A stretch of DNA of 64,000 nt from assembly GCA_963724625.1 (NCBI GenBank), contig CAVRVO010000014.1, positions 40,948 to 104,947 of the forward strand, in the 5' to 3' direction. Position 1 is the stretch's first letter, and every line of letters begins with the position of its first letter. Position numbers and translations under genes: made by a program. The notes under the pieces were generated by a model, which worked only from the letters and a program-made list of their open reading frames with translations, was not told where the DNA came from and searched no databases. Of the stretch, positions 1-8,707 are shown one piece after another. The stretch comes from DATBVX01 sp963724625 (lineage in GTDB: Bacteria; Pseudomonadota; Gammaproteobacteria; Steroidobacterales; Steroidobacteraceae).

Positions 1-286
1 CGCGCGTCGGGGCCTTCGTCGCCAATGTGCCCGCAGGCTGTGCCTCGCCGGTCTCGACCCAGGCGATTTGGTCGCCGACACTCGCCTCCTGATCCACCTG
101 CACCAGGATTTCTGTCAGGCGCCCACTCACCGTCGCCTCGATTTCAACGACCGACTTTTCCGTTTCTACTTCGACGAGCGGTTCCCCCTGTGTCACGGTG
201 TCGCCGACGTTCTTGAGCCAGCGAGTGACCCGGACCGCCTCCATCACGAGCCCGACTTTAGGTATTTCCTGCGCAACCAAGGTCAT
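1..286 (-). CDS. Dihydrolipoamide acyltransferase (E2), N-terminal lipoyl domain, cut by window edge
   Basis: The N-terminal part of an E2 subunit of a 2-oxoacid dehydrogenase complex; the rest lies beyond base 1. The visible 95 or so residues form one lipoyl domain: MEAVRVTRWLKNVGD, then VETEKSVVEIEA, whose lysine is the expected lipoylation site, then a typical second half ending near VGDQIAWVET. The ATG at 284-286 is 6 bp after the stop of the E1 beta gene, so E1 alpha, E1 beta and E2 are read in that order as one operon. E2 transfers the acyl group from E1 to CoA in the cytoplasm. The substrate (pyruvate, acetoin or branched-chain oxoacid) cannot be told from this fragment. Confidence 0.88.
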   Translation of the reverse strand, partial: MTLVAQEIPKVGLVMEAVRVTRWLKNVGDTVTQGEPLVEVETEKSVVEIEATVSGRLTEILVQVDQEASVGDQIAWVETGEAQPAGTLATKAPTR

Positions 287-292
287 GTTTCG

Positions 293-1282
293 TTACTCCT
301 GCGCCGGTGCTCCGAGGCCGAACAGTTGGCGCACTGCGCGCACGATGTCCTCGCTGCCCGGGAGCAGCGCTCGCTCGAGCTCTGGGGCGAAAGGAATCGG
401 TGCGAAGGGGCAACCAACGCGCAGTACCGGAGCGTCGAGTTCGTCGAACAGCTCGGTGCCGATCCGCGCCGCGATCTCGGCACCTGCGCCACCGTTGCGC
501 ACTGCCTCGTGTGCAATCAGCACCCGGTGGGTCTTGGTCACCGACGCCGCAATGGTCACCATATCGAGCGGCACCAGAGTACGCAGATCGATGACTTCAG
601 CCGAGATGCCCGCGCGCGCCAGAGTCTCCGCCGCTGCCAGTGCATCTCGCACCATGGCCGAATACGCGATCAGGGTGACATCCTTTCCCGCGCGCGCGAT
701 CCGGGCCTTGCCGATCGGCGGGAGCTGCGCGCCGTCGGCCAGCGCCTCCTTCATCGTGTAGAGCCGTTTGTGCTCGACGAAGAGCACCGGGTCGCCGAGC
801 CGGATTGCACTCTTGAGGAGTCCATAAGCCTCGGCGGGCGATGAGGGCGTCACCACCACCAGCCCAGGCACGTGAACGAACCAGGCTTCAAGGCTCTGCG
901 AGTGCTGTGCTGCTGCGCCACCCGCGGCACCGGCCTGTGTACGTACGACCAAGGGAACCGCGAGCTGGCCGCCTGACATGTAGCGGTACTTGGCGGTTTG
1001 ATTGACGAGGCAATCCATCGCCAGGGTTGCGAAATCGATGAACATGATTTCGAGCACGGGCTTGAGACCACACAGCGCCGCACCGGTGGCGAGGCCGGTA
1101 ATTGCCGCCTCGCTGATGGGCGTGTTGCGCACGCGCTTGGCACCGAATTTCTGCGCGAGGCCCCGGGTGACGCCGAATGCCCCACCGGCCGCGACGTCTT
1201 CGCCCAGCAGATAGACTGAGGCGTCACGCGCCAATTCCTCGTCGAGCGCGCGGCGAAGAATTTCGATGAAGGTGTGCTCCAT
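293..1282 (-). CDS. 2-oxoacid dehydrogenase E1 component, beta subunit
   Basis: Thiamine-diphosphate-dependent E1 beta subunit (transketolase pyrimidine-binding plus C-terminal domain), 329 residues, the usual length. It opens with MEHTFIEILRRALDEELARD and carries the family segments VYLLGEDVA near residue 23, TPISEAAITGLATGAAL near 54 and FIDFATLAMDCLVNQTAKYRYMS. It pairs with the adjacent E1 alpha to decarboxylate a 2-oxoacid and acylate the lipoyl domain of E2. The stop is 6 bp before the E2 start, and the start lies 6 bp after the E1 alpha stop, so the three are probably translationally coupled. The sequence resembles acetoin dehydrogenase or branched-chain types more than E. coli AceE, but the substrate is not determined. 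Confidence 0.92.
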   Translation of the reverse strand: MEHTFIEILRRALDEELARDASVYLLGEDVAAGGAFGVTRGLAQKFGAKRVRNTPISEAAITGLATGAALCGLKPVLEIMFIDFATLAMDCLVNQTAKYRYMSGGQLAVPLVVRTQAGAAGGAAAQHSQSLEAWFVHVPGLVVVTPSSPAEAYGLLKSAIRLGDPVLFVEHKRLYTMKEALADGAQLPPIGKARIARAGKDVTLIAYSAMVRDALAAAETLARAGISAEVIDLRTLVPLDMVTIAASVTKTHRVLIAHEAVRNGGAGAEIAARIGTELFDELDAPVLRVGCPFAPIPFAPELERALLPGSEDIVRAVRQLFGLGAPAQE

Positions 1283-1288
1283 GGACGC

Positions 1289-2275
1289 TCAGCCCGGTAT
1301 CGCGTTGAGGGATGGCGCACGGTAGACATCATCGAGCACCGTCGCCGCGTCGGGGCGGCGCGCAGTGCGAGCGCGTTCCACTGCCTGCTGCACTTCGAGT
1401 TTGGCACGCTCCCCGATGGCGTCGAGCTCGTCCAGCTTTACGCCACGCTCCATGAGATGGCGCTTCAGGCGCTCGATCGGACATTTCTCCCGAATCGCTG
1501 CCAGCTCTTCCTTCGAGCGATACTGCTGCGCGTCGCCCACGTAGTGGCCCGCCATGCGGAATGTCATGCACTCGAGCAGATACGGACCTTCGCCCCCGCG
1601 CAGGCTTGCGATCGCTTCGCGCGCGGCCGCGTACACGGTCGGCAGGTCGTTGCCGTCGATCGTCTTCGTGGGAATGGCGTACGGCGCCGCGAAGCTGCTG
1701 ACGTGCGTGACGTTGGAGTGCTCCTCGCGACTCGTGAACTCGGCGTAGCCGTTGTTCTCACAGACGAAGAGCACCGGAAGCTTCCACAGTGCGGCGAGGT
1801 TGAGCGTCTCGTGAAATGCGCCCGCGCCCGTCGCGCCGTCACCGAAGAACACCACACTGATGTTCTGCTTGCCTTGCGCTTGCGCCGCCCACGCGGCGCC
1901 CGCAGCGAGAGCGAGGTTGCCTGCGACGACTCCGGTTGCACCCAGCACTCCATTCGCTGCGTCGACGAGGTGCATCGAGCCCCCGCGGCCGCGGCACAGG
2001 CCGTCTTGTCGGCCGAGAATTTCTGCGAACGTCGCTTGCAGGTCGCTGCCCTTGGCGAGCACGTGGCCATGGCCGCGATGACTGGTGAACAATACGTCGT
2101 CGCTGGAGAGGTGCGCACAGATGCCGACGGCAACGGCTTCCTGTCCGGTCGACAGGTGCGGAAATCCGGGAATCTCGCCCGCGGCGGCGAGCCGCTGCAC
2201 CTGACCCTCGAACAACCGTATCCGCCAGAGCGCGTGATACATCTGCTTCCAGTCATCTAGCGTCGGTGCAGCCAC
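1289..2275 (-). CDS. 2-oxoacid dehydrogenase E1 component, alpha subunit
   Basis: Thiamine-diphosphate-dependent E1 alpha subunit, about 328 residues from the chosen GTG. Visible motifs are HLSTGQEAVAVG, TSHRGHGHVLAKG, GRGGSMHL and the ThDP-binding stretch FFGDGATGAGAFHETLN ending near CENNGYAE. The reading frame is open upstream to an ATG at 2351-2353, but that adds 26 residues unlike the family. A GTG at 2273-2275 follows a GGGGG ribosome-binding sequence at 7 nt spacing and gives VAAPTLDDWKQMYHALWRIR, which fits the family N terminus, so I prefer it. It is the first gene of the E1 alpha, E1 beta, E2 operon. Confidence 0.88.
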   Translation of the reverse strand: MAAPTLDDWKQMYHALWRIRLFEGQVQRLAAAGEIPGFPHLSTGQEAVAVGICAHLSSDDVLFTSHRGHGHVLAKGSDLQATFAEILGRQDGLCRGRGGSMHLVDAANGVLGATGVVAGNLALAAGAAWAAQAQGKQNISVVFFGDGATGAGAFHETLNLAALWKLPVLFVCENNGYAEFTSREEHSNVTHVSSFAAPYAIPTKTIDGNDLPTVYAAAREAIASLRGGEGPYLLECMTFRMAGHYVGDAQQYRSKEELAAIREKCPIERLKRHLMERGVKLDELDAIGERAKLEVQQAVERARTARRPDAATVLDDVYRAPSLNAIPG

Positions 2276-2362
2276 ATTCCATCCCCCGCCTCGTGGATGC
2301 AGAGGATAATAGACTCTCCCGGCGCAATTCGATGGGCTTACCGCCCACGGCATCGTCTGGCT

Positions 2363-2818
2363 TCAGGTGCGCAGACGCCCGCCGCTGCGGCGCGGCCGTT
2401 CCCAGGGTTCGATCGGGCCCGCCTTGATGCGAAACAGGGGGTGAGGCTCGGGCCCTTCTACCTCGCGCCAGCGGCGATACTGGCTCGGGCTGCGTGATCT
2501 CAGCTTGCGCAATAAGTGTCGCCATTCGTACTCGAGCTGGCCCGTCGTGCTGGTCAATCTTGGCCGGGTGCGCACAGGACCGACCTTGCGCCGATCGAAG
2601 GCGTAGCCGCGTGAGATCGCCTCGGCGAGCACGAGAGCAAGGTAGGCGTTGATCGCCGAGCGAGGCGCGGGGTGAGCCCGGAACCGATGCAATTGGGGAT
2701 GGTGACGATAGCCCTTCGTCTCGCCGCGCAGCACGGCGCGCGCGAGCAGCGCCTCCCGCCAGAGGGCGACGAGACCCTGCGGATCCAGATATTTCGGATG
2801 CAGCGTCCAGAGCCGCAT
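2363..2818 (-). CDS. Pyrimidine dimer DNA glycosylase (endonuclease V family)
   Basis: A 151-residue protein of the Pyr_excise family, whose best-known member is phage T4 DenV (138 aa). The start MRLWTLHPKYLDPQGLVALW and the following EALLARAVLRGETKGYRHHPQLHRF are characteristic. In T4 DenV the second residue, threonine, is the catalytic nucleophile after removal of Met; here position 2 is Arg, as in the bacterial MRLW subgroup, so the chemistry may differ. The expected role is base-excision repair of UV dimers. It is separated from the E1 alpha start by about 90 bp and runs on the same strand. The C-terminal 20 residues are basic. Confidence 0.82.
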   Translation of the reverse strand: MRLWTLHPKYLDPQGLVALWREALLARAVLRGETKGYRHHPQLHRFRAHPAPRSAINAYLALVLAEAISRGYAFDRRKVGPVRTRPRLTSTTGQLEYEWRHLLRKLRSRSPSQYRRWREVEGPEPHPLFRIKAGPIEPWERPRRSGGRLRT

Positions 2819-2858
2819 GGTTCTTGGTGCGGGCCTCAGCGTGGTGGTCGCGGGGAGC

Positions 2859-2966
2859 TCAATGTTCGATGGCGGGAATGATCTCGCCGCCCACGATGTC
2901 GTTACGCCAGCGTGTCCAGATCCTGCCTTGCCGATAATTCGGCCTCGCGGCTGAAGAGGTCGTCAT
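2859..2966 (-). other. Short ORF (35 aa) in the 2819-3033 gap, possible gene remnant
   Basis: The 215 bp between the glycosylase and the STAS-like gene has no clear gene. A 35-codon frame ends WRNDIVGGEIIPAIEH. This reads like a natural protein C terminus but no family was recognised. It may be the tail of a degraded gene or a chance frame. No promoter or terminator was evident. Confidence 0.2.
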
Positions 2967-3033
2967 GGCAGACAGGAGTCGAGAGCGCCATGACCTCAGC
3001 CGGCAGCGGCAATACGCAAACGCTGATCAATGA

Positions 3034-3393
3034 CTACAGTGACAGCCATGCGCGCGCCTGGTCGGTTTCGGTCGGCTGAAAATGTCGCACCGGCGCCTTG
3101 CGCATGTCGGCGAGCAGGAACATCAGTGCCTGCTCGCGCCACTTTTCTTCGCAGACGACTGCGATCCGCTCGACGTTCTGACCGTACGTCTCATAGAAAT
3201 GCAGATCGCCCCAGTCCGCGCCGCGCTCCCAGCCTTGGAATCCTTCGAGGATGAACAGCAACCGGACCTTGCCGGCACGCGCGATCTCCTGTGCCGCAAC
3301 GGACTGAATCTTCTCTGCCTCGCTCTTGCGCAATACCCCACTGACCGTGAGGCGATACACACTTGTGCCTTCGTGCTTGAGGGTTGCGGGCAT
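3034..3393 (-). CDS. SpoIIAA/STAS-like small protein
   Basis: A 119-residue soluble protein resembling the SpoIIAA-like (STAS-fold) family: beta-rich start EGTSVYRLTVSGVLRKSEAEKIQ, then VRLLFILEGFQGWERGADWGDLHFYETYGQNVERIAVVCEEKW and a C-terminal LADMRKAPVRHF. The central LEGFQGW and the DLHFYETYG pattern are family hallmarks. Members are thought to bind lipids or act in anti-sigma-type signalling, but their function is largely unproved. The start lies 3 bp after the stop of the SDR gene 3397-4158, so it is the last gene of that operon. Confidence 0.75.
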   Translation of the reverse strand: MPATLKHEGTSVYRLTVSGVLRKSEAEKIQSVAAQEIARAGKVRLLFILEGFQGWERGADWGDLHFYETYGQNVERIAVVCEEKWREQALMFLLADMRKAPVRHFQPTETDQARAWLSL

Positions 3394-3396
3394 GGC

Positions 3397-4158
3397 TCAA
3401 TTCGCGGCGGCAATGCCGCCGTCGACATGAAAGATTTCGCCGTTGATGAAGGAGGCTTCCGGGCTCAGCAGAAATGCCACGGCTTCGGCGTTGTCCTCTT
3501 CGCGTCCGAGGCGGCGCAGCGGGATGGTCCGTGCGCGCCGCTCGTATTCGGCCTTGTCATTCAGCCCCATCGCACCTGGCGTCGGCACCGATCCGGGGGC
3601 GACGGCGTTCACGCGCACCTTGCGCGGACCCAGTTCCGCGGCCAGCGTCTTGGTTAGCGTGACGATCGCGCCCTTCACGAGGCTGTACACCGCGGTGTTC
3701 GGAAAGCCGCGCTCGGCAACGGGGGAGGCCATGTTGATCAACGCGCCGCCACGCTCGGCGTCCATGTGCGCTAGCAACATCTGCGCGCCCCAGATCGAAC
3801 CCTTGATACCGATTCCGAGCATCCGGTCGAGTACCTCGTCAGTGACCTTATCGATCGGTTCGTAGCGCAGCAGCATCGCGTTGTTGACCACGGCATCGAT
3901 TCGACCGCGCTCCCGCGCGAATCGGGCCGCGGCATCCGCAAACGCGGCGCGATCCGAGACGTCCGCGACATAGGCGAAGGCCTTGCCGCCCGCAGCGCGG
4001 ATACCCGGCTGCACGGCGTTGCAATTGTCGCCGTCGACGTCGATGAGTCCGACGGTCGCGCCGCAGCTGGCAAGTTTCTCGGCCACCGAGCGTCCGAGAC
4101 CGCGGCCCGCGCCCGTCACGAGAACTGCCAGCTCACTGAAATCGTGTTGAATGGCCAT
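3397..4158 (-). CDS. Short-chain dehydrogenase/reductase
   Basis: NAD(P)-dependent classical SDR, about 253 residues from the chosen start. It shows the cofactor motif TGAGRGLG near the N terminus, NNAML (the NNAG position), the catalytic Ser in NMASP and the YSLVK active-site Tyr-Lys pair (YxxxK), followed by NAVAPGSVPTP. The frame is open upstream to 4185, but that would overlap the metallo-beta-lactamase gene ending at 4164. The ATG at 4156-4158 gives the natural start MAIQHDFSEL. The substrate is unknown; context points to a catabolic alcohol or ketone. Confidence 0.87.
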   Translation of the reverse strand: MAIQHDFSELAVLVTGAGRGLGRSVAEKLASCGATVGLIDVDGDNCNAVQPGIRAAGGKAFAYVADVSDRAAFADAAARFARERGRIDAVVNNAMLLRYEPIDKVTDEVLDRMLGIGIKGSIWGAQMLLAHMDAERGGALINMASPVAERGFPNTAVYSLVKGAIVTLTKTLAAELGPRKVRVNAVAPGSVPTPGAMGLNDKAEYERRARTIPLRRLGREEDNAEAVAFLLSPEASFINGEIFHVDGGIAAAN

Positions 4159-4163
4159 AGGGT

Positions 4164-5042
4164 CTATTTCAACGCCAGTTTCCACGCGGCGCCATCACGC
4201 ACGATCCAGCCGGAGGTCGGATCGCAGAAGTGGGTGCCGATGATCATCACCTTCTTGTCGGCATAACGCTCGACGAATGCGCGGCGCGTCCTCGCTCCCT
4301 GTTCCTTGTCCATGTCGAAGTTGCCATGCATGTCGGGGTCAGCGAGCTGGATCGGGTGATGCATCATGTCGCAGGTGATGACCGCCTCTTCGCCCTTGGA
4401 GCGAATGTGGACACTCACGTGTCCGGGCGTGTGGCCCGGCGTCGGCTCGAGCCACACTTCATCCGTGATGCGATGGTCGGTCCCGATGAATTCGTGCAGC
4501 TTTGCTTCGATGATGGGGTCGATCGAATCGGCGAAGTGAGCGAGGTCGTGGTAGCCGCCGGTGTCACGCAGGTGCTGCCAGTGTTCGTACTCCTGCTTGC
4601 CGAAGAGATAGCGCGCCTGCGGGAAGGTCGGCACCCACTTGCCGTTCACCTTGCGCGTGTTCCAGCCGACGTGATCGAAGTGCAGATGTGAGCACATCAC
4701 CGTGTTGATGGTGGCGGGCGGGAAGCCGGCCACCGCGAGATCCTCGAGAAACGTCGTCTGCATGTTGCAGAACACCGGGAATTCGCGTTGCCGGTCGTTG
4801 CCGATGCAGGTGTCGATCATCACAACCTTGTCGCGCGATCTGAGTACGAAGCACTGAAAGGAAATGAGCATCTTGCCGGCGGGCGTCGCGAAGTGCGGCA
4901 CCAGCCATGGAAACTTCTGCACGTATTCGGCCTTGCCGTCCGGCAGCAGCATCGCGATGTCGTCTTCCCAGTTGTTCACTTCGACGATGCGGGCCACCTC
5001 GACGTCGCCGATCTTCCAGTGCCTGATGTTCTCGCTCGCCAT
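4164..5042 (-). CDS. Metallo-beta-lactamase fold hydrolase (lactonase-like)
   Basis: A 292-residue MBL-fold enzyme with the zinc motif HLHFDHVGW (HxHxDH) near residue 120 and the later zinc-ligand contexts TPGHTPGHVSVH and GTHFCDPTSG. The long N-terminal region with two Trp-rich strands is like the quorum-quenching or lactone-hydrolase subgroup rather than true beta-lactamases. A strong ribosome-binding site AAGGAG lies 6-7 nt before the ATG. The gene is in line with the SDR downstream (5 bp gap) and the GMC oxidoreductase upstream (19 bp), so it probably processes an intermediate such as a lactone. Confidence 0.85.
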   Translation of the reverse strand: MASENIRHWKIGDVEVARIVEVNNWEDDIAMLLPDGKAEYVQKFPWLVPHFATPAGKMLISFQCFVLRSRDKVVMIDTCIGNDRQREFPVFCNMQTTFLEDLAVAGFPPATINTVMCSHLHFDHVGWNTRKVNGKWVPTFPQARYLFGKQEYEHWQHLRDTGGYHDLAHFADSIDPIIEAKLHEFIGTDHRITDEVWLEPTPGHTPGHVSVHIRSKGEEAVITCDMMHHPIQLADPDMHGNFDMDKEQGARTRRAFVERYADKKVMIIGTHFCDPTSGWIVRDGAAWKLALK

Positions 5043-5061
5043 GCCCCTCTCCTTGCGCTAA

Positions 5062-6690
5062 CTAGTGAGGCAGTTCCAATGGCGGCGGTGCCGCGATACC
5101 CAGCATCATGTCCGCAGCCTTCTCGGCCACCATCACCACCGCGGCGTTGGTGTTGCCGCCGACGACACGCGGAAACACCGACGCATCCGCCACGCGCAAT
5201 CCCGCAATGCCATGCACGCGCAGCTGCGCATCGACGACGGCGTTCGGGTCCTGCCCCATGCGGCAGCTGCCGACCGGGTGGTGAACGGTGTAGGCCACGC
5301 GGCGCACGTACTCGCTGAGCGCCTCTGCGCCCTGCGCTTCCGGTCCCGGTTGAACCTCGATCGCCCGATAACGCGAGAAACTCGGCGCTGCAATGATCCG
5401 TCGCGACAATTCCAGTCCGCGCAGCGTCGGTGCCAGGTCATCGGGATCGCCGAGCAGATTCGGGTCGACCACCGGTGGGGCGCGCGGATCAGGACTCGCG
5501 AGCGTTACGCGTCCACGGCTTTTCGGATACAGATGCACGACGCTCAAGGCGAAGCCGTGCCCGAGCGGAAACGGAAACGTGCCGGGATTGCGCCGCGCCG
5601 GCTGGAAAACGATCTGCAGGTCGGGTCGATCGAGATCCGGCCGTCGAACGGACAAAGGCGTTGGCTTCGAAAACGTTGCTCGCCAGCGGCCCGCTGCGAA
5701 ACAGGGCGTATTCGAATGAGGTTCCACACCCCGCGCGGCGCGGCCCGCAGCGAGATTCCGTACGACTCGCTGTTGCTCATCTCCATGAGAATGCCGGCGG
5801 CCAGGTGATCGTGGTAGTTAGCGCCCACGCCCGGCAAAGCGTGCTTGACCTCGATGCCGAGAGCGCGCAGTTCCGCTTCGTCACCGATACCGGACAGCAT
5901 CAGGACCTGCGGCGACTGAACGGCTCCGGCGCAAATGACTACTTCGCGTCGGGCGTGCAGCCGCTGTGTGACGCCTGTCGCGTTGGCACTCGATGCCGGT
6001 CGCGCGCCCGTTCTCGATGACGATGCGTGTCACCAGCGAGTCGGTGAGCACCTCGAGATTGCCGCGCGAACGCGCCGGGCGTAGATAGGCAACCGCCGTC
6101 GAATCGCGCCGCCCGTCGCGGATGGTCCCTTGCCGCGGACCGTAGCCTTCCGGATGCGGCCCATTGAAGTCGTCGCATGCCTTGAAGCCGAGCGAGCGCA
6201 TCGCTTCCAGAAACGCCGGGATCATCGGGTTCGGTCGCGGGATGTGACTGACGCGAATCGGCCCGTCCTTGCCGTGATAGGGCGAGCCCGCATAGGAGTC
6301 GTTGCTTTCGGAGCGGATGAAGTACGGCAACACCTCGCGATAGCTCCAGCCGGGGTTGCCCATGGCTGCCCAGTCGTCGAAGTCCCGCGGCATCCCACGA
6401 AAGTAGACCATGCCGTTGATCGAACCCGATCCGCCGATCACGTGCCCGCGCGGCAGCGGTATGCGTCGTTTGTTGAGCTTCGCCTGTGGCGCCGTCATGA
6501 ATCGCCAGTTCAGGTGAGGTCGCCCGATCGCCGCACCGACGGCGGCGGGAATCTGGATGAACGCATGGCGATCCTCGCCGCCCGCCTCGAGCAGGCACAC
6601 CGAGTTCTTCGGATCCTCCGACAAGCGCGCGGCCAGGACACATCCAGCGGTGCCTGCGCCAACGACGACATAGTCGAATGTGTCGGCCAT
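5062..6690 (-). CDS. GMC-family FAD oxidoreductase (choline dehydrogenase-like), frameshifted
   Basis: A complete glucose-methanol-choline oxidoreductase of about 540 residues, but spread over three frames. The N terminus has the FAD motif VVVGAGTAGCVLAARLSE, then RGHVIGGSGSINGMVYFRG and GNPGWSYREVLPYF. Translation shifts near 5985-6000 into VTQRLHARREVVICAGAVQSPQ and MLSGIGDEAELRALGI, again near 5720, and again near 5645. It ends with HPVGSCRMGQDP and RVADASVFPRVVGGNTNAAVVMVAEKAADM, the conserved His-containing C terminus. Nothing seems lost at the breaks, which points to single-base indel errors rather than decay. The enzyme would oxidise an alcohol with FAD. The start lies next to an 11-bp tandem duplication (6688-6709). 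Confidence 0.8.
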
Positions 6691-6709
6691 TACGTCGCCA
6701 TTACGTCGC
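6688..6709. repeat. 11-bp tandem duplication at a stop/start junction
   Basis: Two perfect adjacent copies of CATTACGTCGC (6688-6698 and 6699-6709). Each copy contains, on the minus strand, TAATG, which is an overlapping stop and start. One copy carries the serine-hydrolase stop codon and the other the GMC start codon. Confidence 0.85.
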
Positions 6710-7870
6710 CGCTGAAACCGCGATGTCGCAGAGGCGCTGCCAGCGCTCGATGTTCACGTCGGAGTTCATCACGCCGGTCGTTAGACCGACAAAAGACATG
6801 TCGAGCTCCGGATCGACCCAGAAGAGCGTCGTGCCTGCGCCGTGGTTGCCGAATGTCTCCGGCGAAGTGAGCGTGCCGAAGAGCGCATGACCCATGCGGT
6901 CGCCGCGCAGCGTAAAACCGAGACCGATGTAGGCCGGCAGCACTTCCCACCCGCGCCCCTCGAAGATCTTGCGGTAGAGCTCGTTGGGCTTGTCGCCCGT
7001 CCAGCAGTGCCGCGCACGCGCGACCATGGTCGGCGAGAGAATGCGCGCGCCATCGAGCTCGCCGCCGCGTCTCAGCATTTCCGCGAAGCGGTACATGTCC
7101 GCGGCGGTGGACACGATACCCACCCACGGCATCTCCGCGAGCTCTTCCTCGAACGCGCCGTTGGGCCCGAGGTTGCTGTGGCCGAGATGTTGCGTCGGCG
7201 AGTTACCGCGAAATACCGGCACCAGGTGCCGCTTGCGCAGATCCTTGCGCAACCCGACCGACGTATCTTTCATGCCGAGCGGCTTGAGCAGGTCCTCGTT
7301 CACGATCTGCCGATACGAGCGCTTCTTCGGATCGATGCGCCGCAACGCATCGCCCATGAGCGCGTGATGCGCGAGCGGCGCGTACTTCACGTGCAGGCCC
7401 GGCGGCTCTTCGGGGAAAACGTTCTTGCAGATTTCCGCGACCACTTCGTCGAGCCGATCGATGTACATCCCTTCGCGGGCCGAATAGACACTCGGCAGGC
7501 CGGAGGAGTGCGTCAGCAGGTGATAGATCGTGATTGCCTCGCGCCCGCGGCCTTTGAACTCGGGGACGACATCCGAGATCGGCGTGGTGAGCGCGAGCTG
7601 GCCGCGCTCGATCGCACGCAGCACCAGGACCACGGTGATGGCCTTGGTGACGGAGAACAGGCTGAAGACGGAGTCCTTCTTCACGGGACGCTTGCGCTCC
7701 GCATCGGCATGGCCGATGGCTTCATGCAGCGCGAGCTTGCCGTGGCGACCGATCGCGATGACGCCGCCGAGATAGCGATCCGCGTCGATGTCCTCCTGCA
7801 TGACGGCCATCAGGTGCCGGAGCCGCGCGGTGTCCATGCCACTCGCGTTTTTCTTGGTTGCGCGTTTCAC
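6701..7870 (-). CDS. Serine hydrolase, class C beta-lactamase/esterase family
   Basis: A 389-residue beta-lactamase-related serine hydrolase (EstB/class C fold). The nucleophile motif is FSLFSVTKA (SxxK) near residue 75, followed by YHLLTHSSGLPS and KYAPLAHHALMGDAL, which occupies the position of the YxN motif. No signal peptide is seen, so it is probably a cytoplasmic esterase rather than a resistance enzyme. The frame is open upstream, but that part belongs to the neighbouring SnoaL-like gene. A GTG at 7868-7870 overlaps the neighbour's stop as GTGA and is the likely coupled start; the first ATG is at 7835-7837. Confidence 0.83.
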   Translation of the reverse strand: MKRATKKNASGMDTARLRHLMAVMQEDIDADRYLGGVIAIGRHGKLALHEAIGHADAERKRPVKKDSVFSLFSVTKAITVVLVLRAIERGQLALTTPISDVVPEFKGRGREAITIYHLLTHSSGLPSVYSAREGMYIDRLDEVVAEICKNVFPEEPPGLHVKYAPLAHHALMGDALRRIDPKKRSYRQIVNEDLLKPLGMKDTSVGLRKDLRKRHLVPVFRGNSPTQHLGHSNLGPNGAFEEELAEMPWVGIVSTAADMYRFAEMLRRGGELDGARILSPTMVARARHCWTGDKPNELYRKIFEGRGWEVLPAYIGLGFTLRGDRMGHALFGTLTSPETFGNHGAGTTLFWVDPELDMSFVGLTTGVMNSDVNIERWQRLCDIAVSAAT

Positions 7871-8285
7871 TTGGCGAGCCCCTGTAGTTTGGCGATGTAG
7901 AAGCTGTCCATGTACTCGCGCAGCCGCCAGACCTTGCCGTCCTTGATCTCGAGTGACGAAGACATAGAGGTTTTCGTACGGACGGCCGTCCGCGAACGTG
8001 CCACGCGACTCGCACTCACCGATGACCAGCGGGCCTTGCGAGGCGAGCGACGTGACGGTCACCTTCGGATCGCCGGGTTTGAACATGCCGCGCACCGGCG
8101 CGAGGAACTCATCGACGATGGCCTTCTTGCCCGCGATGCGAGCCCTCGCCGAGAATTCCCTTCACCTGCACCTGCCAGACGGCGTCGTCGTGAAAGGTGG
8201 CGCGGATCTTTTCCAGGTCACCGCTGCTCAGCGTCTCGAAGAACTTCAGGTACACCGTTTCGTTTTCATTGTTCGCCTTGACCAT
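7867..8285 (-). CDS. SnoaL-like / NTF2-fold polyketide cyclase family protein, frameshifted
   Basis: A protein of about 139 residues of the NTF2-like superfamily: MVKANNENETVYLKFFETLSSGDLEK, then FHDDAVWQVQVKGILGEG, KPGDPKVTVTSLASQGPLV, GRPYENLYVFV and the end LEIKDGKVWRLREYMDSFY. The segments lie in different frames, with breaks near 8143 and 7955. Together they make one full-length domain with the typical final strand containing DGK and REY. Members bind or isomerise small hydrophobic molecules (ketosteroid isomerase or SnoaL type). The 5' end overlaps the preceding decarboxylase-like gene by about 20 bp and the 3' end overlaps the serine hydrolase start. Confidence 0.72.
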
Positions 8286-8686
8286 GGTGGACTCCTCGTT
8301 CAACGTTTGCAGCGGCATCGACTTCGGCAAAGGCCTCGCGCGCGAGGCGTACCGAATCGATGCCGGCGGGCAGGCCGCAATAGATCGCGACCTGCAGAAA
8401 GATCTCGCAGATCTCCTCGCGCGAAACGCCGTTGGTGAGCGCGCCCTTGACGTGGAGCTTGAGTTCGTGCGGCCGGTTGAGCGCACTGATCATCGCGAGA
8501 TTGATCAGGCTCCGGTCGCGCCGCTGCGAGGCCCGGGCGACTCCAGACGCGGCCCCAGCAATATTCAGTCGCGAGCTCCTGCATCGGCCGGCTGAAATCG
8601 TCCGCACCGGCGAGCGCCTTCTCGACGTACTCCTTGCCGAGCACGGCCTTGCGGATTTCGAGGCCACGTTGATAGAGATCGTTCAT
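8266..8686 (-). CDS. Carboxymuconolactone decarboxylase family protein, frameshifted
   Basis: A protein of about 139 residues of the CMD/AhpD-like fold. The first part, MNDLYQRGLEIRKAVLGKEYVEKAL, is in one frame. After a shift near 8570 the second part reads RDRSLINLAMISALNRPHELKLHVKGALTNG, then VSREEICEIFLQVAIYCGLPAGIDSVR. The end EAFAEVDA is typical of 4-carboxymuconolactone decarboxylases (PcaC type). In the PcaC branch the enzyme decarboxylates carboxymuconolactone in the beta-ketoadipate route, but many family members do other things, and no other pca gene is visible here. It sits in a minus-strand degradative cluster. Confidence 0.78.
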
Positions 8687-8707
8687 GATTTATTTCCTCG
8701 TTGAAAA

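Noticed and set aside
2276..2353. Upstream ATG for E1 alpha
   Set aside because: Adds 26 residues unlike the family; GTG 2273-2275 has a better ribosome-binding site.
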